A DNA stretch of 64,000 nt from the NCBI RefSeq assembly GCF_030944405.1, contig NZ_CP132339.1:4836001-4900000 (forward strand), read 5' to 3'. A program made the translations under genes and the position numbers. The notes under the pieces are model-generated. The model was not told the origin of the DNA and ran no database searches. It worked only from the letters and a program-made list of their open reading frames with translations. The stretch comes from Janthinobacterium sp. J1-1. Lineage in GTDB: Bacteria > Pseudomonadota > Gammaproteobacteria > Burkholderiales > Burkholderiaceae_D. Below are positions 42,759-51,581 of this stretch, in pieces (position 1 is the stretch's first letter; each line of letters opens with the position of its first letter).

Positions 42759-43394
42759 ATGACGACCTTTCAAGCCGCCAAGCCCCCCACGCGCCACCCG
42801 ATCGGCATTGCCCACGGCGTCACCTTCGACGTGGTGGCCTGGGGTCCGGCCATGGCCGAGGTCGACCTGAGCGTCGCCTGCATGTTCGAGCACGAAGTTG
42901 GCGGCGCGCCCATCGCCGGCGGCCTGCTGGCGCTGGACCAGGCGCTGGGCGGCCAGCTGACGCGGCTGCGCGCCAACGGCGCCTTTCGCGCACAGCCGAT
43001 GGAAACCCTGCTGATCACCACGCCGCCTGCCGGCATGGCGCCACGCGCGGTGCTGGTCATCGGCTTGGGCGACCCCGGCCAATTGACGTCCGACCTGCTG
43101 CGCCGCGCCACCCGCGTGGCCATGCGCGAGGCGATCCGCCACGGCGCGTTGTCGATGGCTTTCGCGCCCAGCGTGCTCGACGCCGGGCACGCCGACAATG
43201 CCGCGCTGGACATGCCCGAAGTCATGCTGGACGGCATGTTGGGCGCGCTGGCCGGCGAATTTCTGCTGGCCGAAACGGGCCTGGCGGGCGAGCCGCTGCT
43301 GCGGCATTGCACCTTTGACGTCGGCGCGCCGCGCGTCGAGTCCGCGGCCCTGGCGTTTGCGGCGGCGTTTGCCAAGCTGCATGATGCCGAATAG
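42759..43394 (+). CDS. Stand-alone M17 leucyl aminopeptidase N-terminal domain protein
   Basis: A 211-residue protein that corresponds to the N-terminal (Peptidase_M17_N) domain of leucyl aminopeptidases: segments FEHEVGGAPIAGGLLALDQALGG, PRAVLVIGLGDP and LRRATRVAMREAIRHG. The C-terminal catalytic domain with the metal ligands is absent, and the gene ends cleanly. It is probably non-peptidase, perhaps binding ligand or a partner. It could also be a remnant, but the frame is intact and begins with a good RBS (AAGGAAG). Confidence 0.78.
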   Translation: MTTFQAAKPPTRHPIGIAHGVTFDVVAWGPAMAEVDLSVACMFEHEVGGAPIAGGLLALDQALGGQLTRLRANGAFRAQPMETLLITTPPAGMAPRAVLVIGLGDPGQLTSDLLRRATRVAMREAIRHGALSMAFAPSVLDAGHADNAALDMPEVMLDGMLGALAGEFLLAETGLAGEPLLRHCTFDVGAPRVESAALAFAAAFAKLHDAE

Positions 43395-43525
43395 AAAATT
43401 TGACAAGGGCACGCCGATGGACCGCCAGGCCTGCCGGCGGATTGGCATATATCATTATGCCAGGCCATCATTTGCTTCTCACGCAACATCATCGACTCAG
43501 TGTCGAAAACCTGATGGCCCTTTTT

Positions 43526-43960
43526 TCACAGGCGATCCATGCTGAAAAAATAATACTCCCACTGCCGGCCAGCACACTGCTTCAAGAACGTTTCCACCTG
43601 TGGCTCAGGCCACCTTCTTTCCAATAACATTCGCCGGAGTTTCTCCTTGTTCTTTGCGGTCGCAAGATACACGCGGTATGACCTGCCTACTTCCAGGCCA
43701 TCAAGATAGCCGAATGTGACGGCGGCGCCGCCAATCGCGCCCTTCGATACCTTGTTGATCCTGGCTTCATAGGCGACGCCGCAGTTCACGTCCGCATTGT
43801 TGGAGGGGTGGCGTGCCATGATTTCGAGGTCGATAACGAGATCGGCGCGTGCCTGGGATACGGCCTTGCCTGGCGCGATCACGGAACGTGCCGTGGCTTG
43901 CGAAGCACACAATGCGCCCGCCAGCAACAACCCTGACAAAGCACGGCTGAATTTTTTCAT
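43526..43960 (-). CDS. Exported protein of unknown function (144 aa)
   Basis: The protein has a signal peptide (MKKFSRALSGLLLAGALCASQATA) and a short mature domain with two cysteines (NCGVAYEARI and LKQCAGRQW) that may form a disulfide. The segment GYLDGLEVGRSYRVYL suggests a beta-sandwich, possibly TIMP-like. No family is assigned. It stands alone, with a 131-base gap downstream to the convergent M17-N gene in which I see nothing clear. Confidence 0.7.
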   Translation of the reverse strand: MKKFSRALSGLLLAGALCASQATARSVIAPGKAVSQARADLVIDLEIMARHPSNNADVNCGVAYEARINKVSKGAIGGAAVTFGYLDGLEVGRSYRVYLATAKNKEKLRRMLLERRWPEPQVETFLKQCAGRQWEYYFFSMDRL

Positions 43961-43991
43961 GGGAATTTCCGCCTGCGTAAAATGGCCGTGC

Positions 43992-44438
43992 TCAGCTCAC
44001 GTAATAAAACGGCGCCATGCCTTCAAGCGCGATGATCTCCAGCACCCCGCCACCGTCCTTCAGTGCCGTCACGCAGGCGAGCATCTCGTCAAGCAGGTTC
44101 CGGCTGGCATTGGTGGTGTGGTAATCGGCCATCGAGGTGGTCCTGGGCGCGACGGCATCGCCCCATGGCGGCTGCCGGGACAGGTCATTGAAATCCCAGA
44201 TGAGCTCGGCGGGCGCCAGGGTGGCCAGGCCAGCCCGGATCTGGCGCAGTTCCAGCAGGGCGGTATCGGCGTCCGGCGCATCGAGCCGGCCTTGATACAA
44301 TTTGATCATGATCAGCGGAAAGCGCGCTCCCCACTCGCCGCCTTCCAGCCGCACCGCCACCGTCGACAGCAGGGAGTGCAGCACCACATTGATGCCGATC
44401 TCGGTGATGACCGCGCCATGACGAAAGGCGATGGTCAT
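43992..44438 (-). CDS. Small protein, possibly Imm70-type immunity protein
   Basis: A 148-residue soluble protein with no signal peptide. The layout MTIAFRHGAVITEIG, LHSLLSTVAVRLEGGEWG and SRNLLDEMLACV reminds me of the Imm70 immunity family, but this is recognition from memory and uncertain. No polymorphic toxin gene is next to it. It starts two bases after the stop of the penicillin-binding protein gene on the same strand, so it is probably co-transcribed with it. Confidence 0.65.
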   Translation of the reverse strand: MTIAFRHGAVITEIGINVVLHSLLSTVAVRLEGGEWGARFPLIMIKLYQGRLDAPDADTALLELRQIRAGLATLAPAELIWDFNDLSRQPPWGDAVAPRTTSMADYHTTNASRNLLDEMLACVTALKDGGGVLEIIALEGMAPFYYVS

Positions 44439-44440
44439 GC

Positions 44441-46915
44441 TCAGCCTTGCGGTGCCGGTAACGGCGACGGGGCAGGAGCGGGGATCGGGACCGGAGCAGG
44501 AGCCGGAATTGGGACGGGTGACTCCTGCGGCACGGCGCGGCCATTCGATTCCTGCCCGCCATCGCCTTCCGTCGGCATGGCCAACGGCGCCGGTGGCGCG
44601 CCCGCCTGCTCCATGTCGCCGCCCTCTTCCATCGGCTCGTTTTCCGGCTCCATCGCTTCGATGCGGCGCGCTGGCGGCGGAGGCTTGCCGCCAGCGAAGA
44701 TGGCGTCACGCGCCAGCTTGCCCGTGTCGAGCGCCGTCTTGAAGAAGTCGCCCACCACCAGCACGGCATTGTGGCCGCCCTGGCCCCAGTAATTGCTGCG
44801 CATGGTGACGCGCGCGTCGTTGAAGCCGACCCAGGCGCCGCCCACCAGTTGCGGGTGCATCATGATGAACCAGCCGTCGGCATTGTTCTGCGTGGTGCCG
44901 CTCTTGCCGGCCACGTCGGAGCGGATGCCGAAACGGTTGCGGATGGCCGTGCCCGTGCCGCGGTCGATCACGCCGCGCATCATGTCGGTCAGGGTGTCGG
45001 CCGATTCGACCTTCATGGCCTGCACCGGTTTGTCTTCGCCGAAACGGGCGATCAGCTTGCCATCGCGGTCGGTGATATGCGTGACCACATACGGCTTGCG
45101 CGCCTGCCCCTGGGCGGCGATGCTGGCGTAGGCATTGACCATTTCAAGCAAGGTGACGGGGCTGGTGCCCAGCGCCAGCGACGGCACGGAGGCCAGCTTG
45201 CTGTCACGCACGCCGAGCGCGCGCGCCAGCTTGATGATCGGTGGCAGACCCACATCCTGCATCACCTGCGCCGTGATCGTGTTCTTGGAATACACCAGGC
45301 CTTCGCGCATGGTCATCTCGCGCCCGGTGCTGCCGCTCATGTCGGTCGGGCGCCATTTGGTGCCGTCAGCCGCCTTGATGTCCATCACTGCGTCGCGGTA
45401 GATATGTTCCGGACTCAGGCCTTTTTCCAGCGCCGCGCCATACACGATGGGCTTGAAGGTGGAACCGGGCTGGCGCGCAGCCTGCGCCACGTGGTCGAAC
45501 TGCTCGCGCGCAAAGTCGCGGCTGCCGACCCAGGCGCGCAAGGCGCCGGTGGCCGGGTCCATCGCCACGAAACCGGCCTGCAGCCGCGTTTTCGACTTGC
45601 GCAAGGCGGAAATAAAGGCGCGCTCGCCCTTCAGTTGCGCCAGCGCTTCGTCCGCCGTGCCGCCGGCCGCCACCAGCTTGCGGTACTCGCTGGACTCCCT
45701 GACAAAGGCGTCGACCAAGGCCGGATGCGATTTCCAGAAATAATCGAACGGCACGCTACCCGATTGCATCGAGGCGTACATGCCGGTCGAGGTCGAGGAC
45801 GGCACGCCGGCGCGGCTCCATTCCACGTCGGCAATCGCCTGCAAGGCATTGGCCTGCCGTTCGACGGCACGCTCGGCCGCCTGCTGCAGGTCGCTGTCGA
45901 GCGTGGTGTGCACCACCAGGCCGTCGAGTTCCAGGTTGTAGTCGTTTTCGTCGGCCCAGTCGATCAGCCATTTGCGCACATAGGCCGTGAAATGGCTGTC
46001 GGTCTGCGCGCGTTCGCTCTGGCGCTCGAAGTGCAGGCGCAGCGGACGCTTGATCAGCTGCCTGTATCGCTTCTCGTCGATCACCTCGTGCTTGCGCATC
46101 TGGCCCAGCACCACATTGCGGCGCTGCAGCGAGCGTTCCGGATTGCCGACCGGATTGTAGTAATTCGTGCCCTTGAGCATGCCGACCAGGGTCGCGCTTT
46201 CCAGGATATCGAGGCGCGCGGCCGGCTTGTCGAAATACGTGCGCGCCGCCATTTCGATGCCGAAGGTGTTGTACAGGAAAGGCACCGTATTCAGGTAGGC
46301 TTCGAGAATTTCCGTCTTGCTGTAGGTGGCTTCGATTTTCAGGGCCGTGACCAGCTCCTTGAGCTTGCGGTTCAGGCTGCGCGAGCGCCCTATTTCCGAC
46401 GGAAACATATTGCGCGCCAGCTGCTGGGTAATGGTCGAGCCGCCTTGCGGATCGCCACTCAGGCTGTGGACGATAGCGCCGGCCAGGCGCTTGAAATCGA
46501 CGCCGTGGTGCGCATAAAAACGGTGGTCTTCGGTGGCGATCAGGGCGCTGACCACATTCGGCGAGATCTGTTGCAAGGTCACCCGCTCCTGCAGGCCCTG
46601 GTCGAAGCGGGCCAGTTCCTCGCCGCCGGCCGCCACCATGGTGCTGGGCGCGGCCGTGCGCGCCTGGCGCAGGTCGTGAATGCTGGGCGTGAGCGGTATC
46701 AGCAGCAGCAGATAGGCCACCAGCAGCGCCAGCACGGCCAGGAAGGACCACAGGGCCATCACCAGCGCGCGCCGCCCGGGCGGCAAGCTCATCAGGTGAG
46801 CGTGGCCACGCCGGTACAGGGCCACCAGGCGGGCTCCACCATGCCGGCCAAGCCTGGCGGCACTATCCTTGCCGCGCGCCGTCCATTGCCTTGCCTTAGC
46901 CCTTAACTGCTCCAT
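44441..46915 (-). CDS. Bifunctional penicillin-binding protein 1A-type (transglycosylase/transpeptidase)
   Basis: An 824-residue class A PBP. One membrane helix lies at about 50-74. The GT51 transglycosylase domain has catalytic Glu129 in ATEDHRFYAHHG. The transpeptidase has Ser485-x-x-Lys488 (GSTFK), Ser543-Lys-Asn545 and Lys671-Ser-Gly-Thr. The C-terminal 100 residues are low-complexity, ending in Pro/Ala/Ile repeats (PIPAPAP-type). Start ATG at 46915 has AGGAG upstream. It is separate from the usual mrcA locus, so probably an accessory peptidoglycan synthase. Confidence 0.92.
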   Translation of the reverse strand: MEQLRAKARQWTARGKDSAARLGRHGGARLVALYRRGHAHLMSLPPGRRALVMALWSFLAVLALLVAYLLLLIPLTPSIHDLRQARTAAPSTMVAAGGEELARFDQGLQERVTLQQISPNVVSALIATEDHRFYAHHGVDFKRLAGAIVHSLSGDPQGGSTITQQLARNMFPSEIGRSRSLNRKLKELVTALKIEATYSKTEILEAYLNTVPFLYNTFGIEMAARTYFDKPAARLDILESATLVGMLKGTNYYNPVGNPERSLQRRNVVLGQMRKHEVIDEKRYRQLIKRPLRLHFERQSERAQTDSHFTAYVRKWLIDWADENDYNLELDGLVVHTTLDSDLQQAAERAVERQANALQAIADVEWSRAGVPSSTSTGMYASMQSGSVPFDYFWKSHPALVDAFVRESSEYRKLVAAGGTADEALAQLKGERAFISALRKSKTRLQAGFVAMDPATGALRAWVGSRDFAREQFDHVAQAARQPGSTFKPIVYGAALEKGLSPEHIYRDAVMDIKAADGTKWRPTDMSGSTGREMTMREGLVYSKNTITAQVMQDVGLPPIIKLARALGVRDSKLASVPSLALGTSPVTLLEMVNAYASIAAQGQARKPYVVTHITDRDGKLIARFGEDKPVQAMKVESADTLTDMMRGVIDRGTGTAIRNRFGIRSDVAGKSGTTQNNADGWFIMMHPQLVGGAWVGFNDARVTMRSNYWGQGGHNAVLVVGDFFKTALDTGKLARDAIFAGGKPPPPARRIEAMEPENEPMEEGGDMEQAGAPPAPLAMPTEGDGGQESNGRAVPQESPVPIPAPAPVPIPAPAPSPLPAPQG

Positions 46916-47006
46916 GCTTGCCCCACTCCTTGCCTGTTGCCGGATGATCCGTTTCGGCAAGTATATAGGGCGCAGGCCTGGCTTGGCGGAACACAGCAGA
47001 CGAAAT

Positions 47007-47822
47007 TTACTGCTGCGCCTGCTCCAGCAGGGCTGGTAACTCTTTCAGCATGGCCTCGCGCGTGCGCAGGCCGGCCGATTGCTGACCCGCTTGTTCATCC
47101 TGCACCAGCCGCGCAAACACGAACGTGCGTTCACCCTTGCTGGCCCAGCCGACAAACCAGCCATGGCCGTGGGCTTCGTCGAAGCTGCCGTCGCTCTTGC
47201 GCGGAAAGGCCGCGCCGGTTTTGCCATGCAACTGCCAGCCGCCGGGCAAGTCGGCCAGGCGCGTCAGGCGCGCGGTCTCGTCCATGGCTTGCCGGCTGAC
47301 GGGTAACTGATGGTTGACCAGCTTGCGCAGGAAGCCCAGCTGCTCCAGCGGCGAAATTTTCAGCGAAGAACTGATCCAGGAACGCTCCAGGCTGTTGTCC
47401 TTGCCGGGGTCGCCCGATACGTCGGCATTGCCGTAGCCCAGCGAGCGCGTGTACTTCTGGAAACGCGCGCCACCGAGCGCCTGTGTGATCTGCTGCGAAT
47501 ACCAGACCACGGAATACTGCATCCAGCGCGATGGATCGGTCTCCTGGCGCCAGGCCTCGCCGCCCCAGTCCACATAGCCCTGCCGGTATGGCAGGCGCGG
47601 CGCGTGCTGGTCCTTGAGGAAGCCGGCGTCGTAGCCCATCAGGCTGAGCGCGATCTTGAAGGTCGACGCCGGCGTGACCCGGTCGATGCAATTGCCTTCC
47701 TGCAGCAACACCGTACCGGACGCGGCATCGGCGATGGCGGTGCAGATGGTGGCGGCCTGGGCCGCCGGGGAGATGCTGAAAGCCAGCGGTAAAAGTACTA
47801 TCAGGGCAGAGCGAAATTTCAT
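47007..47822 (-). CDS. Class D (OXA-type) beta-lactamase
   Basis: A 271-residue serine beta-lactamase with signal peptide (MKFRSALIVLLPLAFSISPAAQA). All class D motifs are present: Ser53-Thr-Phe-Lys56, Ser103-Val-Val105, Tyr129-Gly-Asn131 and Lys200-Thr-Gly. It hydrolyses penicillins and perhaps oxacillin in the periplasm; spectrum cannot be predicted. It lies next to the PBP1A-like gene on the same strand, with no AmpR- or BlaR-type regulator, and shows no mobile-element flanks. It is therefore probably a resident chromosomal enzyme. Confidence 0.94.
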   Translation of the reverse strand: MKFRSALIVLLPLAFSISPAAQAATICTAIADAASGTVLLQEGNCIDRVTPASTFKIALSLMGYDAGFLKDQHAPRLPYRQGYVDWGGEAWRQETDPSRWMQYSVVWYSQQITQALGGARFQKYTRSLGYGNADVSGDPGKDNSLERSWISSSLKISPLEQLGFLRKLVNHQLPVSRQAMDETARLTRLADLPGGWQLHGKTGAAFPRKSDGSFDEAHGHGWFVGWASKGERTFVFARLVQDEQAGQQSAGLRTREAMLKELPALLEQAQQ

Positions 47823-47909
47823 GGGCCTCCGGGATGCGTGCAGATGGCAAAGCGAAATTGTACTCACCTGCGACTGGTCTTGCCAGAGCCCCGCGCTTTG
47901 CCGCACACC

Positions 47910-48092
47910 CTAGTCGCGTTCTTCTCGCTCCACCGGCATGCGCCCCGGCTTCATGCGCTCTTCCTCGAGTTCGCCCATGCCCATTTTTTCTTCATCGAGC
48001 AAATCGTGTTCGCGCCGTTCGCGCTCCACGTCCGCCTCCACCTCTTCCTCCAACTCATCCAGTTCGGGCTCGCCATTCTTGTGCACCATCAT
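47910..48092 (-). CDS. Small highly acidic/basic charged protein (60 aa)
   Basis: A 60-residue protein made almost entirely of charged residues (Glu/Asp/Arg runs such as ELDELEEEVEADVERERRE). It has no hydrophobic core and is predicted helical or disordered. The evidence that it is a gene is a perfect AAGGAG six bases before the double ATG at 48092, and a clean stop before the beta-lactamase promoter. Function is unknown. Confidence 0.62.
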   Translation of the reverse strand: MMVHKNGEPELDELEEEVEADVERERREHDLLDEEKMGMGELEEERMKPGRMPVEREERD

Positions 48093-48178
48093 GATTCTCC
48101 TTTGCTTGAATGAAAACCAGTGTAGGCTAGAATTGACTCATTGCAGCGCTTTTTATAACGAGTGAAAGCGAGTCCGCC

Positions 48179-48535
48179 ATGAGCATCTTGAACGCCATCG
48201 CCAGCCTGGCCGTCAGCGACCTGCCGGCAGCCACCATCTGGTATGCCCGCTTGCTGGGCAAGCAGGCGGCATCACAGCCGATGCCGGCAGTCGCGGAGTG
48301 GAAATTTGACCGTGGCGGCTGGCTGCAGTTGTACCAGCAGGCGGACGGCGCGGGTGGCGGCTCGGTGACCCTGGCCGTCGACGATATCGAGGCGCTGGCC
48401 AGTCACTTGCAGCAAGTGGGGGTCGCGCATGGCGCGCTCAGTTCCACACCGCAGGTGCGCACCATCATGCTGACCGATCCGGACGGCAACCATATCGCGT
48501 TTGCCCAGGCGCTCGACACCTCGATGGCGCGCTAG
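48179..48535 (+). CDS. VOC (glyoxalase/bleomycin-resistance) family protein
   Basis: A 118-residue single VOC domain: NAIASLAVSDLPAATIWYARLLG at the start and the closing metal-fold segment TIMLTDPDGNHIAFAQAL. It could be a small metal-dependent enzyme or a ligand-binding protein; substrate unknown. Its stop overlaps the convergent alkB stop by four bases. Confidence 0.9.
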   Translation: MSILNAIASLAVSDLPAATIWYARLLGKQAASQPMPAVAEWKFDRGGWLQLYQQADGAGGGSVTLAVDDIEALASHLQQVGVAHGALSSTPQVRTIMLTDPDGNHIAFAQALDTSMAR

Positions 48536-49194
48536 AGCGCTTTGCGGAAGGTCAGGTTGATGCGCTGTGCACCGAGTACATCATGCTGCCCATCTTTCAA
48601 GGGCGCCACGCCGTGGTAGCGCAGGCGGTCCTCGCCGCCCCACACCACCACGTCGCCATGCACCAGCACGATGCGCGCGGCGCGGTCGGCGCGCAGCGCG
48701 CCACCGAACAGAAAGGTAGCAGGCAAGCCCAGCGAAACGGAGACGATGGGCGCGGTGAAGTCGCACTCATCCTTGTCCTGGTGCAGCGCCATGCGCGCGC
48801 CCGGCACGTAGCGGTTGATCAGGCAGGCGTCGGGCGCAAAGCCCGGGTAGCCGGCGGCCGTGGCCGCATCCTGCGCCAGTTGCAAGAAGGCGGGCGGCAT
48901 GGCCGGCCACGGCGCGCTGCCGGCCGGATCTTGCCGCACATAGCGGTAGCCGCGCGTATCGGTCACCCAGCCCAGCTGGCCGCAATTGCTCATCGCCACC
49001 GACATGCGCAAGCCGCCCGGCGTGGCCATATGGCGCAGCGGCGCCGCCTGCACGATAACCTCAAGGGCGGATAACAATTGCCCGACCCTGGGCAAGGCAA
49101 AGCCGCGCAGCAGGATGGCGGCGGTGCTGCCAGGCACCAGTGGCGCGGGGCCGATGGTTTCGTACTCATCGTCGGAAAACAGGGACAGGTTCAT
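48532..49194 (-). CDS. alkB: AlkB-type DNA oxidative demethylase
   Basis: A 220-residue Fe(II)/2-oxoglutarate dioxygenase that repairs 1-methyladenine and 3-methylcytosine in DNA and RNA. The complete active site is visible: His138-x-Asp140, His194, and the 2-oxoglutarate arginines Arg211 and Arg217 in RINLTFR. Length matches E. coli AlkB (216). No ada gene is adjacent. Confidence 0.95.
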   Translation of the reverse strand: MNLSLFSDDEYETIGPAPLVPGSTAAILLRGFALPRVGQLLSALEVIVQAAPLRHMATPGGLRMSVAMSNCGQLGWVTDTRGYRYVRQDPAGSAPWPAMPPAFLQLAQDAATAAGYPGFAPDACLINRYVPGARMALHQDKDECDFTAPIVSVSLGLPATFLFGGALRADRAARIVLVHGDVVVWGGEDRLRYHGVAPLKDGQHDVLGAQRINLTFRKAL

Positions 49195-49284
49195 GCCCTA
49201 TTCTAGCGCGCCGTGTAAAAAGCCGTGGCGTCGGTTACAGTAGCGTTTCCAACCACTCAACAGCACCTTATCTGGATCACGACG

Positions 49285-49758
49285 ATGGATCATTACGCCG
49301 ATTTGCTCAACACCCTGGCACAGCAGGAAGAAACACTGCAGTTCGACCGCTTCGACAATGACACGGCGCTGGCCGTGGGCCTGTGGATCGTCGAGGAAGT
49401 GCGCAAGCGCGGCAAAGCCGTCACCGTCAATATCACGCGCAATGGCCAGGTGCTGTTCCATTACGCGATGAGCGGCGCCACCATCGATCAGGCCGACTGG
49501 ATACGGCGCAAGAACAACACCGTGCAGCGCTTTGCGCGCAGCTCGTATGCGATGGGCATTTCCTACAAAAACAAGGGCGCGACGTTCGAAGAAGTGAAGT
49601 ATCTGGACGACCTGGAATACGCGGGCCATGGCGGCGCCTTCCCCTTGCTGATCCGTGGCGTGGGCATGGTCGGCACGATCACCGTGTCGGGCCTGGCGCA
49701 GGCGGACGACCATGCGCTGGTGGTGGCGGCGCTGCAGGCCCAGCTGGACGCGCACTGA
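49285..49758 (+). CDS. UPF0303 / heme-degrading-domain-like protein
   Basis: A 157-residue protein of the UPF0303 family (fold related to GlcG/HbpS, DUF336). Recognisable segments: FDNDTALAVGLWIVEEVRKRG, LFHYAMSGATIDQADWIRRK and HGGAFPLLIRGVGMVGTITVSG. HbpS-type relatives bind haem or sense redox; the activity of UPF0303 is not established. The ATG at 49285 gives the normal length. It ends one base before the convergent gene at 49759. Confidence 0.88.
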   Translation: MDHYADLLNTLAQQEETLQFDRFDNDTALAVGLWIVEEVRKRGKAVTVNITRNGQVLFHYAMSGATIDQADWIRRKNNTVQRFARSSYAMGISYKNKGATFEEVKYLDDLEYAGHGGAFPLLIRGVGMVGTITVSGLAQADDHALVVAALQAQLDAH

Positions 49759-50199
49759 TCAGGATGCCGGAGCGGCGCGCGCCAGTGCGGCCAATGCCTT
49801 GGTGGCGCGATGCGCGCGCCACAGCATCGAGCCGCTCAGCAAGGCGATGACCGAGAGGAACAAGAAGATCGCGATGGACATGGCATTGTCCAGCGATGTA
49901 ATCACGCTGCTGCCGATGACTGCGCAGACCAGCAACTGAAACACATGGCCGGCTCTTGACGGCGACACCAGCTCGCCGGTCGTATGATTGAGCCAGCCCT
50001 GCAGCGAGCTCCAGTCCCCTTCCTTCTCGAGGATCGCAGTTACTTGCATGCCAGTCTCGATCGCCGGCCTGCCTGGCAGCTCCAGCCCGTAATACCGCTT
50101 GTTGCCGGAAGCAAAGCCAAACTCCGTCCTGGGGCCAGGATTGCCCCAGCGGTAGGCGACGCTGAAGACGCGGTCGATGGTGACAGTCGCTGGATACAA
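49759..50199 (-). CDS. Membrane protein of unknown function (146 aa)
   Basis: The protein has a soluble N-terminal half of about 80 residues (a beta-rich segment, GLELPGRPAIETGMQVTAILEKEGDW) and two C-terminal membrane helices (about 84-103 and 106-125). The order recalls DUF3592-like membrane proteins but I cannot assign it. It is convergent with the UPF0303 gene and 34 bases downstream of the next unknown gene. Confidence 0.7.
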   Translation of the reverse strand: MYPATVTIDRVFSVAYRWGNPGPRTEFGFASGNKRYYGLELPGRPAIETGMQVTAILEKEGDWSSLQGWLNHTTGELVSPSRAGHVFQLLVCAVIGSSVITSLDNAMSIAIFLFLSVIALLSGSMLWRAHRATKALAALARAAPAS

Positions 50200-50233
50200 G
50201 ACAGGCCCCGGTCAGGTTGAAGGAGTGCGGTGG

Positions 50234-50905
50234 CTACTGCTCATCCAGGCAGCGCTTGCAAGCGCTCTCCGTATAGCGGCTGCGGCAGGCGTTCTCATTC
50301 GGGTGCTGCTGTTCGATCGCGCGCCAGTTGCGGCACGACGCTTCCGACAGCGCCTCGATGGCCGGTATCTGCTGCGCCACCACGCGCCCCTTGTTGACGC
50401 TCAGGCGGGCGCCGTCCAGGTCGCTGCGCAGCTCCAGGCCACCGTCGCTCGATTTCAGGGCCAGCACGCCGGTACCGCTTTCGCCGGGCCCGGCAATCAG
50501 GCTGGCCACCATATGGTATTTCGAGTCGAGCGACAGCATGGCGTTATCGTGATCGAAGGTCACATAGCCGCCGCGTTCGTAGCCATCCTTGTCGTAGATC
50601 ATGAAACCGGCCGCGTCGCCGCCACGCTTGGCGACGCGGCCGCCAAACATCACGGCGTCGGGCATGTCGCCGCTCATGCGTGCGCGCACCACGCCATTCT
50701 TGTCGACAATGGTGATGTCGTTGGCGCGGATGGTGCCGAACACGCCGTTTTTCAGGGCGATGCCGGCCGTTGCCGTGCCCACCGCCGCCACCAGCAAGGC
50801 GCCCACCCACAGCAGGTTCTGCCGTTTGATGACTTTGCGCAGGCGCTGATTTTCCTTTTCGCAAGCAGCGACGCGCGCCGCCAATCCGTCCATACCGTGA
50901 TCCAT
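50234..50905 (-). CDS. Coiled-coil membrane-anchored protein of unknown function (223 aa)
   Basis: The N-terminal heptad-rich segment (about 5-28, LAARVAACEKENQRLRKVIKRQ) precedes one membrane helix (about 32-50). A beta-rich exported domain follows, with repeated short strands (IYDKDGYERGGYVTFDHDNAMLSL). The C-terminus has four cysteines (ASCRNW, ENACRSRY, ESACKRCLDEQ), probably disulfide-bonded. No family is recognised. Orientation with the cytoplasmic coil and periplasmic domain is inferred. Confidence 0.72.
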   Translation of the reverse strand: MDHGMDGLAARVAACEKENQRLRKVIKRQNLLWVGALLVAAVGTATAGIALKNGVFGTIRANDITIVDKNGVVRARMSGDMPDAVMFGGRVAKRGGDAAGFMIYDKDGYERGGYVTFDHDNAMLSLDSKYHMVASLIAGPGESGTGVLALKSSDGGLELRSDLDGARLSVNKGRVVAQQIPAIEALSEASCRNWRAIEQQHPNENACRSRYTESACKRCLDEQ

Positions 50906-50995
50906 GCGTTCCTTGAAGAGTGAGCAAAATTCAGGACGAAAATTTTAACATTCTTGCTCAAAGGAAAAATCACACATTCTCACAGCACGATCAAG

Positions 50996-51460
50996 CTACT
51001 TTCTGGTGGACAGCGCCACGATCGCCACGCCGGCCGCGACGATCAGCGCATCCTCGATCAGCCCGCTACGGGTCTGGCCGATGCGCGCCATCGCCTCCTT
51101 GCGGCCGGCCAGGGTCAGGTAGGCCAGCGGCACGGCGGTGGCCACCGCGACGGCAGCGCCCGTCTTTTCGCGTCCCTCGGGCGCCAGGGCCGCACCGGCG
51201 ATGCCGGCGCTCAGCACGCGCGCCAGCAGGCCCAGGAACACCGTGCGGTCCGGCGCCGTCTTCATCTTGTCGCCATACAGTTCGGCGGCGCCCATCACCA
51301 GCGCGCCGACCTTGAACACGGGGCGGTCGAGCAGGACAAGCTGGCCGGTGGTATGGCGCCCGGCCAGGCGTGCGGCGGCGATGGTGGCCATCGGCGTCAT
51401 CGAGCGCGCGCTGGCGACGGCGCCAATCAGGATCGAGGAAAGCAGGCTGCGAATATTCAT
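50996..51460 (-). CDS. DUF4126-like membrane protein
   Basis: A 154-residue hydrophobic protein with about four membrane segments. The opening MNIRSLLSSILIGAVASARSMTPMA and the glycine/alanine-rich helices resemble the DUF4126 family. The function of the family is unknown. I chose the ATG at 51460 because the frame upstream of it is a non-coding-like extension. Confidence 0.72.
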   Translation of the reverse strand: MNIRSLLSSILIGAVASARSMTPMATIAAARLAGRHTTGQLVLLDRPVFKVGALVMGAAELYGDKMKTAPDRTVFLGLLARVLSAGIAGAALAPEGREKTGAAVAVATAVPLAYLTLAGRKEAMARIGQTRSGLIEDALIVAAGVAIVALSTRK

Positions 51461-51581
51461 CTTGTTGACTCCTGTGCAAGTGGAAGAGCTGGAACGAAAG
51501 TCGCCAGGAGCGGCCTCGTCATACAAGATTGTTATTGTAGTGAGCCAGCAATTTGGTGTCGCCACCCACGCCACGCGAGTA

